A stretch of DNA of 64,000 nucleotides, from assembly GCF_028640845.1 (NCBI RefSeq), contig NC_080546.1, forward strand, positions 17,519,020 through 17,583,019, in the 5' to 3' direction. Position numbers and translations under genes: made by a program. Positions within the stretch are counted from its first letter, which is position 1. Every line of letters begins with the position of its first letter. The notes under the pieces were generated by a model. That model saw only the letters and a list, made by a program, of their open reading frames with translations. It searched no databases and was not told where the DNA came from. Source of the DNA: Ahaetulla prasina (lineage: Eukaryota; Chordata; Lepidosauria; Squamata; Colubridae). Positions 9,901 through 18,679 of this stretch are shown here, piece after piece.

Positions 9901-11065
9901 GCTGTGCTGGATTTCTTATGTCTAATAACACTGGAAATAAAGGCAGAATGTATCATTTGACCCAATATTATTAATCAACAAATGTCCCTAAGGCCAAAAT
10001 TGGGATCCCAGTCCAATGTCCGTCAGTTCCCAGGTTCAGAAATGCTTGCAGTTAGCTCTGAGTTTTTAGTTTTACAGACATGGAGGGAGAGGGGCAACAG
10101 TTGTTTGAAACTACGTTTCTGGCAACCCTTGGAAAAACTAAAAGGAATCCTTAACTCTTCAAATGCAGAGTGTCCTTAGATGCTATCCAGAACCATTAAC
10201 AGGAAGGCTCATGTTCATTCTCTCTACAGAATGCCAAATATGAAGGTTATGACAAGTCAGATGAAACAATCAAGAATTTTTGGACAGTATTTCATGACCT
10301 TCCTGAAGAAAGCAAGAAGGATTTTCTTGGTAATAACTACTTCTTAAAAAACAAAACAAAATAATATCATTATTCTAAGAAAAAGAAGAAGCCAAATAAA
10401 CTATTCTGATACAATGATCATTGATTTAGAAACTGACAGGCAGCTTCACATGCAATCATAGAGAATACAATCACAGGAATAAATCAGTGGTGGAATTCAA
10501 TTTTTTTTAACTACCGATTCTGTGGGTGTGGCTTGGGTGTGGTGTGGCTTGGTGGGAGTGACAGGAGGATACTGCAAAATCTCCATTTTCACCCCAGTTT
10601 GGTCCAGCCAAAGCTGGTATTTGCTGGTTCTCCAAGCTATACAGAATTTCCGCTACCAGTTCTCCAGAACCTGTCAGAACCTGCTGAATAGCACCCCTGG
10701 AATAAATGTATATATTACATCAATTCCTCAAAAAGGTATAGATGGACAGAAGATAGGGAAAGTGAATGTTATCTTCTCAGTGCTATTGGGAAAAATATTA
10801 GAACTAAGCATGAAGTGATGCTCTTATTACAATGCATTGTTTGATTTCTGTTCTCTCTTCAGTTTTTCTCACAGGAACTGTTCACATTCCAGGAGAAGGG
10901 ATGAACTCAATAACTATTGTTGACGTAGATAAAGGAAACCAGGAGTTGCCCAAAATTGACAGTTGCACTAGTCGTTTGTATCTCCCGAGATACACTGATA
11001 AACACATTCTTAAAAAAATGTTACTGTATCCTGTGGAGAACTTTAGGGACATTGGCCTGGCCTGA
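1832..11065 (+). CDS. HERC5/HERC6-type E3 ISG15/ubiquitin ligase, HECT domain (3' part of gene)
   Basis: Seven exons (1832-1975, 4432-4598, 5078-5144, 7876-7958, 8243-8426, 10230-10329, 10863-11065) join in frame to 315 codons plus TGA. They encode a HECT catalytic domain, which accepts ubiquitin (or ISG15 in mammalian HERC5) on a cysteine and passes it to substrates. Landmarks in order are GGLIQEFF and RIWFS (N-lobe), [66 protein letters not shown], and the C-lobe cysteine in ELPKIDSC. All introns are GT-AG except one GC-AG. RCC1-like exons would lie left of the window. The protein differs throughout from the HERC3 linker and HECT sequence I know, and lies upstream of HERC3 on the same strand, as HERC6 and HERC5 do in mammals; which of the two it matches cannot be settled here. 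The C-terminus is DIGLA, lacking the usual Phe at position -4. Confidence 0.88.
2338..2364. repeat. (TACC)n microsatellite
   Basis: Six tandem tacc units followed by a T/C-rich stretch, in the first HECT intron. Confidence 0.9.
2665..3056. mobile_element. Tc1/mariner-type miniature element
   Basis: The ends are CAGGTAGTCCTTGA and CAAGGACTACTTG, inverted copies of one another, and the body is the taagtga/gaatc-rich sequence repeated at 9461, 18296, 34799, 41477, 54245 and 59584. No coding capacity. At 59584-59976 the family shows TA target duplications, which supports the Tc1/mariner assignment. Confidence 0.75.
3135..3745. repeat. GC-rich dispersed repeat (gtcaaact / tttgactcc ends)
   Basis: One copy of a family whose outer sequence resembles ggtgtcaaactcaaggcc. 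Other copies lie at 14333, 24952, 40090, 47175, 50320, 52705 and 63598. Internal parts near 3545-3620 form an inverted repeat around gagctccattttc. No gene is supported. Confidence 0.6.
3845..4175 (-). mobile_element. CR1-like LINE 3' end with (TTTA)n
   Basis: A (TTTA)n run at about 3868-3930 abuts taccgcccttctccgaagac and tcagggcggtgtacag, then an AT-rich stretch to gccagtcctgcttga. The same order is seen at 61480-61700, where the coding end is present. The LINE reads on the minus strand. Confidence 0.7.
4432..4598 (+). CDS. HERC5/6 exon (HECT N-lobe)
   Basis: Fifty-five codons plus AG of a split serine, from [12 protein letters not shown] to LKELSPTVG. Contains FPLALFKKL, the counterpart of FPLALYKKL in HERC3. 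The acceptor is aaattag and the donor is aag|gtatgg. Confidence 0.88.
5078..5144 (+). CDS. HERC5/6 exon (short HECT exon)
   Basis: Completes the split serine and adds 21 codons, [14 protein letters not shown] to MMFDFT. Acceptor cgtttag, donor acg|gtagga, phase 0 at the end. Confidence 0.83.
5469..6077 (+). mobile_element. solo LTR, subfamily A
   Basis: A 609-bp LTR from TGTTGTGATC to GGTCACAACA (perfect 8-bp terminal inverted repeat), flanked by ctctg at 5464-5468 and 6078-6082. A weak TATA-like cttaaaag lies near 5783 and AATAAA at 6012-6017, so U3-R-U5 order is on the + strand. No internal retroviral region remains. It sits in an intron of the HERC5/6 gene. Confidence 0.92.
5470..5751 (+). 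CDS. open frame inside U3 of LTR A (acidic, then Arg-rich)
   Basis: Open from the second base of the LTR for 93 codons to TAG. The first ATG is at 5503. The body is rich in Glu, Asp, Ser and Pro ([19 protein letters not shown]) and ends in a basic stretch [18 protein letters not shown]. The layout matches frames in four other LTRs here. In an intact element it would be read in the 3' LTR, possibly as the end of the last internal ORF. No known domain is recognised. Expression is unknown. Confidence 0.45.
   Translation, partial: VVICQQPVELAMKSDSDEADEEHGPVLEAEESLDEGSASEAEVEPGPSGSEVRTPEPPEADSSEAEEREEAIPNARMRRTARRQEQLKQRGRE
6418..6640 (-). mobile_element. Penelope-like 3' region fragment
   Basis: Minus strand contains aagcttcttggatgagaagc, the hairpin module also found at 16617, 21240, 21335, 60950 and 61245. 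It lies just 3' (minus sense) of the GIY-YIG remnant at 6840-7135. Confidence 0.5.
6840..7135 (-). pseudogene. Penelope-like element GIY-YIG endonuclease remnant
   Basis: Minus-strand translation gives [19 protein letters not shown] (about 6950-7035) and, after frameshifts, [14 protein letters not shown] (about 6850-6890). These are typical of the GIY-YIG domain at the C-terminus of Penelope-like retroelements. Stops and frame changes show it is dead. Confidence 0.7.
7140..7860. other. intron sequence, nothing recognised
   Basis: AT-rich intron sequence of the HERC5/6 gene. I see no exon, no clear repeat family and no RNA gene. Confidence 0.5.
7876..7958 (+). CDS. HERC5/6 exon ending at a GC donor
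   Basis: Twenty-seven codons plus AG of a split arginine, [18 protein letters not shown] to TLYN. Acceptor tatgcag. The donor is cag|gcaagt: the next exon completes Arg as AG|A and gives [10 protein letters not shown], matching NRQEFVDAYV in HERC3, so this position is the right one. Confidence 0.87.
7959..7960 (+). promoter_or_regulatory. GC splice donor of a GC-AG intron
   Basis: The intron 7959-8242 starts GCAAGT and ends ttacag. Apart from the C, the donor matches the consensus (cag|gcaagt), as expected for the minor GC-AG class handled by the U2 spliceosome. Confidence 0.82.
8030..8155 (+). mobile_element. BovB LINE fragment
   Basis: Contains ggaggtagtgacagatttta, attttcctgggctccaagat and gctatggcaaatctagacat, characteristic of the BovB (RTE) ORF2 3' part. 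It lies in the GC-AG intron's left half up to the next exon. Confidence 0.8.
8243..8426 (+). CDS. HERC5/6 exon (HECT, central)
   Basis: Completes Arg and adds 61 codons, [16 protein letters not shown] to YDWDQLEK. Includes [12 protein letters not shown], the counterpart of FQPNELQAMVIG in HERC3. Donor aag|gtaaaa. Confidence 0.9.
8633..9098. mobile_element. TIR miniature element (accgtatttttcc type)
   Basis: Ends are accatatttttccatctata and tatacatggaaaaatacggt, inverted copies. A degenerate aaaacgcccc/aagacgccc motif is repeated inside. Relatives at 13384, 32615 and 55729. Confidence 0.7.
9461..9852. mobile_element. Tc1/mariner-type miniature element
   Basis: Same family as 2665-3056, with ends CAGATAGTTCTTGA and AAGGACTACCTG next to TA. 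Noncoding. Confidence 0.75.
10230..10329 (+). CDS. HERC5/6 exon (HECT C-lobe side)
   Basis: Thirty-three codons plus [19 protein letters not shown] to EESKKDFL. Acceptor ctctacag, donor ttg|gtaata. Confidence 0.88.
10490..10705. repeat. gtggtggaattcaa-type dispersed repeat
   Basis: Contains ctaccgattctgtgggtgtg and ggttctccaagct, a family also at 15800, 34005, 40462, 45470, 46452 and 48460. Origin not recognised. Confidence 0.55.
10863..11065 (+). CDS. HERC5/6 terminal exon with catalytic cysteine
   Basis: Completes Val and adds 66 codons to TGA at 11063-11065. Contains [15 protein letters not shown] and the C-lobe cysteine in [15 protein letters not shown], codon 10964-10966, where HECT ligases form the thioester. 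The protein ends FRDIGLA, with Ile rather than Phe four residues from the end. Confidence 0.92.
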
Positions 11066-11258
11066 AAGCCAGATGTGGTCTTCATTCTGCTATGATACTT
11101 GGACATTTGGTTCTTACGCCCAGGAGGGCTAGAATAATTAAATTCAGTATCCCGCATCACCATGCAGTTTTCCTGAGTGATCTTGAACGAGTGCGTCGGC
11201 ATGATGGCAAAAGAGCAATGAGCCTTTGTACAGACCAGTGATTCTTGAAGAAGGAAAG

Positions 11259-11264
11259 AATAAA
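11259..11264 (+). terminator. poly(A) signal of the HERC5/6 gene
   Basis: AATAAA 194 bp after the stop, followed by a GT/T-rich stretch (gatgtgtgctctttctgtct). It gives a short 3' UTR of about 215-230 bases. Confidence 0.6.
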
Positions 11265-11484
11265 TAGAGTTATGTAATCCTGATGTGTGCTCTTTCTGTC
11301 TTTCGAGAAGGGCGATAGCTTGATATAAAGATGCTGAAATATTGTATCACTGCATTGCAGTTCCTGTCCTGTGTAGTAGAATTGCTAACTAAACGGCAAA
11401 GCATCATTGTCTTCAAGATGTCGCACCACACACCGTGAAAACAGATTGTATATATCTGCAGTAAAGTACCATGTCCGTTTGTCC

Positions 11485-11562
11485 GGAATGGTATAAGGTC
11501 TCCTGCTCAAGCAGAGGGTTGGACTAGAAGATCTCAAAGGCCCCTTCCAATTCTTTTATTCT
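11485..11562 (+). mobile_element. LINE 3' end fragment (L2/CR1-like)
   Basis: Reads ctgctcaagcagagggttgg, then ctagaagatctcaaaggccc, the tail of the family complete at 38790-39372. Confidence 0.7.
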
Positions 11563-11684
11563 ATATCCTGTATGTCCAATGTTCTTTCTTGTATGAAAGT
11601 TCTTTCTTGTATGAAAGTTCAGGACCTGCTCCACTCTTATGGTTTTGTTGTGCTGCTTTTCATTTCTAAAAAAAGAAAAGTTTT

Positions 11685-11930
11685 TTTTCTTTGCATTTAT
11701 ATCCCGCCCTTCTCCAAAGACTTAGGGCGGCTTACACTATGTCAAGCAATAGTCTTCATCCATTTGTATACTATATACAAAGTCAATTTATTGCCCCCCA
11801 ATAATCTGGGTCCTCATTTTACCTACCTTATAAAGGATGGAAGGCTGAGTCAACCTTGGGCCTGGTGGGACTTGAACCTGCAATATTGCAAGCAGTTGCT
11901 GTTAATAATAGGCTGCATTAGCCTGTTGGC
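11685..11930 (-). mobile_element. tRNA-headed SINE
   Basis: Reverse orientation of the SINE at 23352-23612: cccgcccttctccaaagac, aatctgggtcctcattttac, ggctgagtcaaccttgggcc. The tRNA-like head is at the right end. Confidence 0.7.
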
Positions 11931-12454
11931 TTCGTTTGCTTGATGGCTTTGCACTTTAAAAAAAGCAAAAAACAAATGTTAGAGTTACATTGTTTTGTGT
12001 TAAGCCACAGATGAGATCTGATGCTGCAGGCAAGAAATTCACTTCCTGCTCGCCACAATTTAATATTTCCTTAGCCCAAGGTACTAGATAATCAAACTGA
12101 AAACAAACTGCAAGCCAATGAATGAAAGGTATTGATGCTGGGGAGAAGAAAGGCTGGCAGAAAGCTTTCATTCAATTGTATTTTGTGTTGCTGATAAATG
12201 CAACTGTCAGCTCTCCGTAATCCCCAGGAAGTTGGCCTCAATCCATACAGAAGTAGACCCAGTTTATTAAAAATCAATGTGCTTCTGCAGTCTGATGGAC
12301 TTTTTAAAAGACGAAAGGATATTTGTTTTAACATGTGCATGTCTGTTCTACATCGAAGTAATGTTTTTATCTCTGCTATCTCAAGTTCTCCAGTTTCTAC
12401 TCCTATAGGTCTAAGTATAGAATCTACTATGGATTATAAGTATAGAATCTAGAC

Positions 12455-12945
12455 AGCATACTGAAAAGCAGAGACATTACCCTGCCAACAAAAGTGTGTA
12501 TAGTCAAGGCTATGGTTTTCCCAGTTACAATGTGAAAGTTGGACCATAAGAAAGGCTGAGTGCCAAAGAATTGAGGTATTTGAACTATGGTGCTGGTGAA
12601 GACTCCTGCGAGTCCCTTGGACTACAACGTGATCAAACCAGTCTGTCTTAGACGAGATCAACCCTTACTGCACTTTAGAAGGCCAGTTCCTGAAAATGAA
12701 AATGAAATACTTTGCCCACCTAATGAGAAGGAAGGACTCACTGGAGAAGAGCCTAATGCTGTGAAAGTTTGAGGGCAAACGAAGAAGGGGACGACAGAGA
12801 GCGAGGTGGCTGGATGGAGTCACTGAAGCAGTCGGCGTGAGCTAAAATGGACTCCAGAGGATGGTAGAGGACAGGAAGGCCTGAAGGAATGTCCATGGAG
12901 TCGTGATGGGTCAGACACAACTTTGCAACTAACAACGAAGTATAG
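12455..12945 (+). mobile_element. BovB LINE 3' end
   Basis: Begins gacagcatactgaaaagcag and runs to gtgatgggtcagacacaact. The whole order (gactcctgcgagtcccttgg, cctaatgagaaggaaggact, gaagaaggggacgacagaga) is that of the BovB ORF2 end and 3' UTR. Stops and indels make it nonfunctional. Confidence 0.9.
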
Positions 12946-13383
12946 AACTGAATCATCCGGGATATGCTTTATTTCAACTACTAGACATACAAAATATTTC
13001 ACTAGTGAGGAAAATCACTTTTTCTCCCTGCTCCTTTAACTACCAATCGATAGACAATGTCTTTGTATTGTTGAATCAAAACCAAAGATCTATGAAGTCA
13101 TTAGATGAGCAGCAGCTACTAAAGTAATGTCTTTGTGACCTAACTGACTTCATCCTTTTTCACTTAATGGGATCAGAGTGAACTACAGACCCCTCTGAGG
13201 GTGGTAGCTGGCCTGAATGTAGGAGAACATTTGGCTTTGAAGACCCATGTCACCTGGGGAGTTGGCAATATGTGGTAATACAGTAATGCATCCTTTGTGT
13301 TCAGGTAAGCAGTACACAGATTTTTAAATAGAAGAAAGGTAAAACGTGACTTTAATAAGTGGCTTCTAATGTATTTGCTCTTA

Positions 13384-14012
13384 CCATGTTTCCCTGAAAA
13401 TAAGACCCTGTCTTATTTTCTAGGGGACTAGGGGAGACATGATAGCAGTGTTCCAATATCTCAGGGGTTGCCACAAAGAAGAGAGAGTCAAACTATTCTC
13501 TAAAGCACCTGAGGGTAGAACAAGAAGCAATGGGTGGAAACTAATCAAGGAGAGAAGCAACTTAGAATTAAGAAGAAATTTCCTGACAGTTAGAACTATT
13601 AATCAGTGGAACAACTTGCCTGCAGAAGTTGTGAATACTCCGACACTGGAAATTTTTAAGAAAATATTGGATAGCCATTTGTCTGAAATGGTGTAGGATT
13701 TCCTGCCTGGGCAGCGGGTTGGACTAGAAGACCTCCAAGGTCCCTTCCAACTCTGTTATTATGTTATGTTTTGTCTTATATTTTTTGAACCCCCAAATAA
13801 GCGCTTGGCCTTATTTTTGGGGAGGTCTTATTATTTTGGGACACATGGAACAAGATGGGGCTCCTCTTGCTGTCTTACCTGATTTCCAGCTCTGCGTTTA
13901 AATATTTTCGGGGAGGGCTTATTTTCAGGGGGAGGCTTATTTTAGCACATGCGCTCAAAAGCCCGATTGGGCTTATTATCAGGGGATGTCTTATTTTCGG
14001 GGAAACAGGGTA
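13384..14012. mobile_element. TIR miniature element with a LINE nested inside
   Basis: Outer ends accatgtttccctgaaaata and attttcggggaaacagggta are inverted copies. The middle (13430-13768) is a separate LINE insertion. Confidence 0.65.
13430..13768 (+). mobile_element. LINE ORF2 C-terminus and 3' end (L2/CR1-like)
   Basis: An 85-codon open stretch (13439-13696) includes [31 protein letters not shown] and [17 protein letters not shown], the usual C-terminus of this LINE clade, followed by ttggactagaagacctccaa. 5'-truncated. Confidence 0.8.
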
Positions 14013-14332
14013 TTTTGGCTACCCACTTCCCAGGTCAGGGGGAAAAGCCTATAATGAAAAAATAACTAGGGCTGTGCAGTGTTTGAAGTCCATGGATGTT
14101 TCAGAGTGTGTCTTTTCTCATAGTCCCTGGCCGCTACAGAAGCAATTTTCTGAAACAGAATGCCTAGGTAACTTAACTGGCCTCTGTCTGAATAACACCT
14201 ATAATGGAATGTGTGCAAGACCAGGGGGAGAAGAGGAGAAGAGATGCTGCTTGGGAAACAGATAAGAGAGGCAGGAGCCCCCAGTGGCTTAATCGTCAGG
14301 GAAAGAAACTTAGGAAGGGCTCCTTCTAATGC

Positions 14333-14905
14333 AGGGGTGTCAGACTCAAGGCCCGTGGGCCAGATCTGGCCTGTATGGTGCTTAGATCTGGGCCATAGGG
14401 CTGCTCTGGAAATAGCAAAGGACTGGCCCGCGGTGCCTCTGCCAGCGAAAATGAAGCTCTGTTTTTGCTGCCAGAGGACTAGCAAAACAAAACAAAAGGA
14501 GAAATGTTTCCCCTTTTGCATTTGAGCAAAAGAAGGGACAGGGAGAAAGGGAAAGGAAAGACTAAAAGAAGGGAAGATGGGAAGAGAGTAAGAAAGGAAA
14601 AATAAGAAAAGAGGTGAAATAAGAAGAAAGAATGAAGAGGAAAGGAAGGAAGGAAGGAAGGAAGGAAGGAAGGAAGGAAGGAAGGAAGGAAGGAAGGAAG
14701 GAAGGAAGGAAGGAAGGAAGGGAGATTATAATGAGAGTGAGGGAGTGTCTGACGGAAGTCCTGCCTTAGCACTTGGCCGCCACAGGCACCCCCGACAGGA
14801 GTGACCTGGAGCTGGCCATGTCCCCTGCCACACACCTCCACACCCCGAGGTCAAACACAACTCTGATGCGGCCCTCAGTGAAATCAAGCTTGACACCCCT
14901 GTTCT
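14333..14905. repeat. GC-rich dispersed repeat with (GGAA)n
   Basis: Starts ggtgtcagactcaaggcccg and ends atcaagcttgacacccctg. Same family as 24952. A (GGAA)n expansion sits inside at 14640-14720. Confidence 0.6.
14640..14720. repeat. (GGAA)n microsatellite
   Basis: About 20 ggaa units in tandem, preceded by purine-rich degenerate sequence from 14520. Confidence 0.95.
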
Positions 14906-15111
14906 AATGGAACCATGTTTAAAAACAGCAATGATCAGTTTGTACTTGCAAGATTCTATTGATGTAGCTTTACAATAAACTAGGATTAGCTCATCTAGTC
15001 ATGTTTCCTGCCTGGTTTACCTCAGAGGGTTTACAGTATTGGCCAATTTTTGAAGTAATTGTAGAGGACAAGGTTTAATCCTACACTCTAATGAGCCCAG
15101 AGTGACTTTTC

Positions 15112-15335
15112 TACATTGGGGTCCCCAACCCCACAGACTGCAGCCCATTATCAAGCCTTGAGCCGTTTGGAACCGGGCCACGGAAGTGGCATAGGAGCAG
15201 GCATGCGAGCAGTATACGTGCCCCCTGCTTGCGCAAATGGAGCTGCGCACACATGTACGCTTACCAGCCACTCGTGTGGAAACACCACCACCCCTGCCAG
15301 TCCACAAAACCAGAAAGGTTGGGGAACTCTGTTCT
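15112..15335. mobile_element. hAT-like miniature element (ggggtccccaacc ends)
   Basis: Ends ttggggtccccaacccc and ggttggggaactctg are inverted. A relative is at 25315-25505. Noncoding. Confidence 0.6.
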
Positions 15336-15774
15336 ACACGACCACAAACATATACATTTAAACCAGAATGGTTCTTTCTGTCCTCCTTTTAGTCATTATA
15401 CATAGTACAGCTTCATTTGCTTACCTCAAAATCACTTTACTATCAGCGCACTGATAATGTTATCTAGTTGGATAATGAAATGTCTCCAAGAAAATAAGCT
15501 TAAAGAGCACCAAGGACCCCTCATTTCAACCCTGAGCTACAAATACTCTTCTTTATTGGTACTATATTGTCCAGTGGTCAGCTTCTGGTAGTTACTTCAA
15601 TTTTTTTGTGAGGTTACTTTAAGGTCATGTCACTCAAAAGAATAAAGAGACACACACTTCAAGAACAGCTGGGAAGGGAGTGATCATTGTACTCCATCAT
15701 CTACTCCCCACAATAATTCTCTCATTCTTTATAAAATCATAGGGTTGTCTTGGTTAGTACTCTGATTACAGATT

Positions 15775-16010
15775 AACAGAGTTGGAAGGAACCTTATAGG
15801 CAGTGGTGGGATTCAGCCAGTTCGCACCACTTCGGAAGAACCGGTTGTTAACTTTCTGAGCAGTTTGCTGAACTGGTTGTTGGAAGAAATCATTAGGGCA
15901 GAGAACCGGTTGTTAAATTATTTGAATCCCATTACTGCTTATAGGTCATCTAGTCCAACCCCCTGCTCAAGCAGGAGGCCCTACACCATTTCTGACAAAT
16001 GGCAGAATCT
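15775..16010 (-). mobile_element. LINE 3' end, split by a gtggtgggattcagcc repeat
   Basis: Minus-strand LINE tail (cagagttggaaggaacctta at left, then tagtccaaccccctgctcaa, at right) interrupted at about 15800-15945 by the repeat with cagccagttcgcaccacttc and gaaccggttgttaa. Confidence 0.65.
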
Positions 16011-16029
16011 GTTGCATACAGAATCTGCT

Positions 16030-16185
16030 GCATACCTTCTGATTAATTGTGTTGTAAATGTTGTACCTTGATGAACGTATCTTTTCTTTTATGTACACTG
16101 AGAGCATATGCACCAAGACAAATTCCTTGTGTGTCCAATCACACTTGGCCAATAAAAATTCTATTCTATTCTATTATTAAATTCA
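16030..16185 (+). mobile_element. L2-like LINE 3' tail with ATTCT tract
   Basis: The tail gttgtaaatgttgtaccttg, then gcatatgcaccaagacaaat, aatcacacttggccaataaa and ATTCTATTCTATTCTATT. The microsatellite starts exactly at the LINE end. Confidence 0.8.
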
Positions 16186-16599
16186 TGTAGTTTTATACAC
16201 CGCCAAATACATTGTTGTAACAGCTGCCAGTGATGGGTCCCTTGGTGCACTGCTATGAACCCTGGAATTCTGACATTCCCTTGGAACATTTATGCCTGAA
16301 CATCATCAGTAGACTTTGTGATGCATTTGTCTTAGGACAGAAGTGCTGAACTCTCAACTTTAAGACTTGTGGAGAACTTGAGGTCCACAAGCCTTAAAGT
16401 TACGAAATTTGGACACCCCTGCTCTAGGAACTTTAGGCAACAGAACATAAAATTCGTCTCTGTTTAAATACGAATCCATCTCTGATGTTGGAAGCTTTAC
16501 AAGCTACTCTTTTCTTCTTTTCTTGGTGCCCTGCAGATGGCCTCTGTTTCTAATGAAGCTAAGATCTATCAGAGTCTCAGAGTTTATAATTTATGATTT

Positions 16600-16720
16600 G
16601 CCCAGTTGTGACAGTCAGAACTGAAGAAGCTTCTTGGATGAGAAGCGAAATGTCTCTAAGGAAAAACAAAGTCTAGTTGTCTTTTGAAAAAGCACCTTTG
16701 GGATAAGCAAATACTGAACA
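16600..16720 (+). mobile_element. Penelope-like 3' module
   Basis: Contains gaactgaagaagcttcttgg followed by atgagaagcgaaatgtctc and aagcacctttgggataagc. Same module as 61245-61345. Confidence 0.55.
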
Positions 16721-16780
16721 AGTTTCTGCAGCAAAGACCTCCAAACCCCTATTCAGAGCTGGGCTGCATAAATGGCTGGC

Positions 16781-16782
<2 letters not shown>

Positions 16783-16826
<44 letters not shown>
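16783..16826. repeat. (GT)n microsatellite
   Basis: About 22 GT units without interruption. Confidence 0.95.
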
Positions 16827-16828
<2 letters not shown>

Positions 16829-17090
16829 CATGCGTGCAGCTCAGTTTGCACAAGTGATGGGCTGGCAGGCACTTGTGCCCGTGCTCACGCTCGCCAGCCC
16901 AGTGCTCTGGCTTCTCTTTTAACTTACTTTGCTCTATTAACTTTGCTTATTTAGAGGTCAGAAAAGGTGATCAGTTGACCCCGGGACACTTCAGCTCACA
17001 TAAATATGAGTCAGTTGCCAAACATCTGAATTTTGATCACATGCTGCAACGATTGTGTGAAAAACAGTCATGTCACTTTTTTTTCGTACC

Positions 17091-17635
17091 TGTTGTGACT
17101 CCAGCCCCCGAACCTGGCCCCATGCCCGGAAGTGACTTGGAGCCGGGCCCCCTGTCAGAAAGTGACTTGGACAGTGAGGGGGAAGGGCCGTCAGGACTTA
17201 CCTCAGGAGCACTGGCTTCCCTGGCTCAGCTCCAGGAGCCAGAAACAGGCCAGGAGGAAGAGATAACGAGGCCTCCGTCCCCTGACTCTTCCCCCCCCCA
17301 GGCCACGCCTGCAGACCCAGCTGACAGCAATCAGACTTGGTTGAATCCTAGGTTTCATAGGCAGGAGAGGAGGGAACAACAGAAGCAGGGGTGGGGCAGG
17401 CCTAGGAAGTGCTGAGTCATGGAGCCACACCCCACAGGATATAAAAGACAGCGAGAGCTGGTGTGTCTCTTTGTAACAGGCAAATCCACTGACTGACTAG
17501 AGCTGAAGTTTGTGACTCACCAGCATCATGGAAGATAATGAGGGCTCTTGGCAGACGCTGGCTCTTTTGCCGCCAGAGCTGATAGTGCCGGCTAATTAAG
17601 CCATCATTCGGACGGAGGCGGAGGAGGACAGAACA
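17091..17635 (+). mobile_element. solo LTR, subfamily B
   Basis: A 545-bp LTR from TGTTGTGACTCC to GGACAGAACA, flanked by gtacc at 17086-17090 and 17636-17640. A good TATA box (gatataaaag, about 17438-17447) follows gtgctgagtcatggagccac, a stretch shared with LTRs C and D. Confidence 0.92.
17092..17415 (+). CDS. open frame inside U3 of LTR B (acidic, then Arg-rich)
   Basis: Open from the second LTR base for 107 codons to TGA. Repeated units of the type PGPMPGSDLE/PGPLSESDLD are followed by an acidic part and then a basic tail NPRFHRQERREQQKQGWGR. It shares with LTRs C and D the position, the frame relative to the LTR start, the Pro/Ser repeats and the Arg-rich end just before the TATA region. 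No known domain. Whether it is translated is unknown. Confidence 0.45.
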   Translation, partial: VVTPAPEPGPMPGSDLEPGPLSESDLDSEGEGPSGLTSGALASLAQLQEPETGQEEEITRPPSPDSSPPQATPADPADSNQTWLNPRFHRQERREQQKQGWGRPRKC

Positions 17636-18295
17636 GTACCATTGTAACTTCAAAAAGTCACTAAAAGAACTGTTGTTAAGTCAAGGACTACATGTAATGG
17701 AAATTGTTACGTTTCTGGGTGGTAATGCATGCAAATATTCGGGGCAATTCCGGTATGAATTTCCATCTGTTTTTGTTTATAGGCGACAATCCAACTTTTT
17801 GAACGTTATCCCAGATCATTAAAAACTAAAGTCTCTTTGAACTTCAGCTTTCCTTCATATATTCTCCTAGAAGATTTCTAAAGCCTATGCTCTTCGGTCC
17901 CTTCTTGTGGAATAAGGTGAGTCAGTGCTTTTCTAGACATTGCTTTGAATTAATTAATTACAGACAATTCATCGGAATGTCAACTTTGTACCTACTGCCT
18001 GGAACTGAATGTAGACCCAAGATTTATGCACGGCTGTATTCAAATGAGACATTTGTTCAGGGTAACTTTGTAAAGTTGTAAATCACAATCTAACAAAGTA
18101 AACTCAAAACAGCAGTTATTTTTTTAAAAAAGAAAACCAACGGTGATCATTTTTAAATCTTTCTCAATAACAAAATCTATAAAGAACAGCAATCACATTA
18201 ACTTCCATTGCAATGTAACCGGTTAAAAATCCTAAGTTCCCCCTGTCAACAATACAATGAGGGAGACGTTACACCCAACAGTATCGATCGTTATA

Positions 18296-18672
18296 CAGGT
18301 AGTCCTTGACTTATGACCACAATTGAGCCCAGAATTTATGTTGCTAAGTGAGAAATTTGTTAAGTGAGTTTTGCCCCACTCACTTGCCACATTTGTTAAG
18401 TGAATCACTGCAGGGATTAAGTTAGTAACACGGTTGTTAAGTGAATCTAGCTTCCCCCTTTGACTGTGCTTGTCAGGTCACAAAAGACGATCATGTAACC
18501 CTAGGACACCGCAATTGTCATAAATGTGAGCCAGTTGTCAAGCATCTGAATTGTAAATCGAATCACCCTGGGGATGCAGCAACGGTCATAAATGTGAAAA
18601 ATGTCATGTCACTTTTTTCAGTGTTGTTATTAACTTTGAACGGTCACGATATGAACTGTTGTAAGTTGAGGA
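18296..18672. mobile_element. Tc1/mariner-type miniature element
   Basis: Starts CAGGTAGTCCTTGACTTATG and ends gttgtaagttgaggact. Same family as 2665-3056. Confidence 0.75.
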
Positions 18673-18679
18673 CTTCAGA

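Larger units (their letters stand above)
16935..17693. mobile_element. Tc1/mariner-type miniature element, split by LTR B
   Basis: The outer parts (gaccccgggacacttcagct; aagtcaaggactacatgtaa) belong to the 2665-3056 family. The LTR at 17091-17635 interrupts it and duplicated gtacc. The left end is missing. Confidence 0.7.

Noticed and set aside
14479..14841. Frame with repeated SFLPSFLP
   Set aside because: Translation of the (GGAA)n array on the minus strand.
16873..17415. A 180-codon frame that looks like a novel Pro/Glu-rich gene
   Set aside because: Its first 73 codons come from an unrelated miniature element. Only the part from 17092 belongs to the LTR, so the long frame is a composite.
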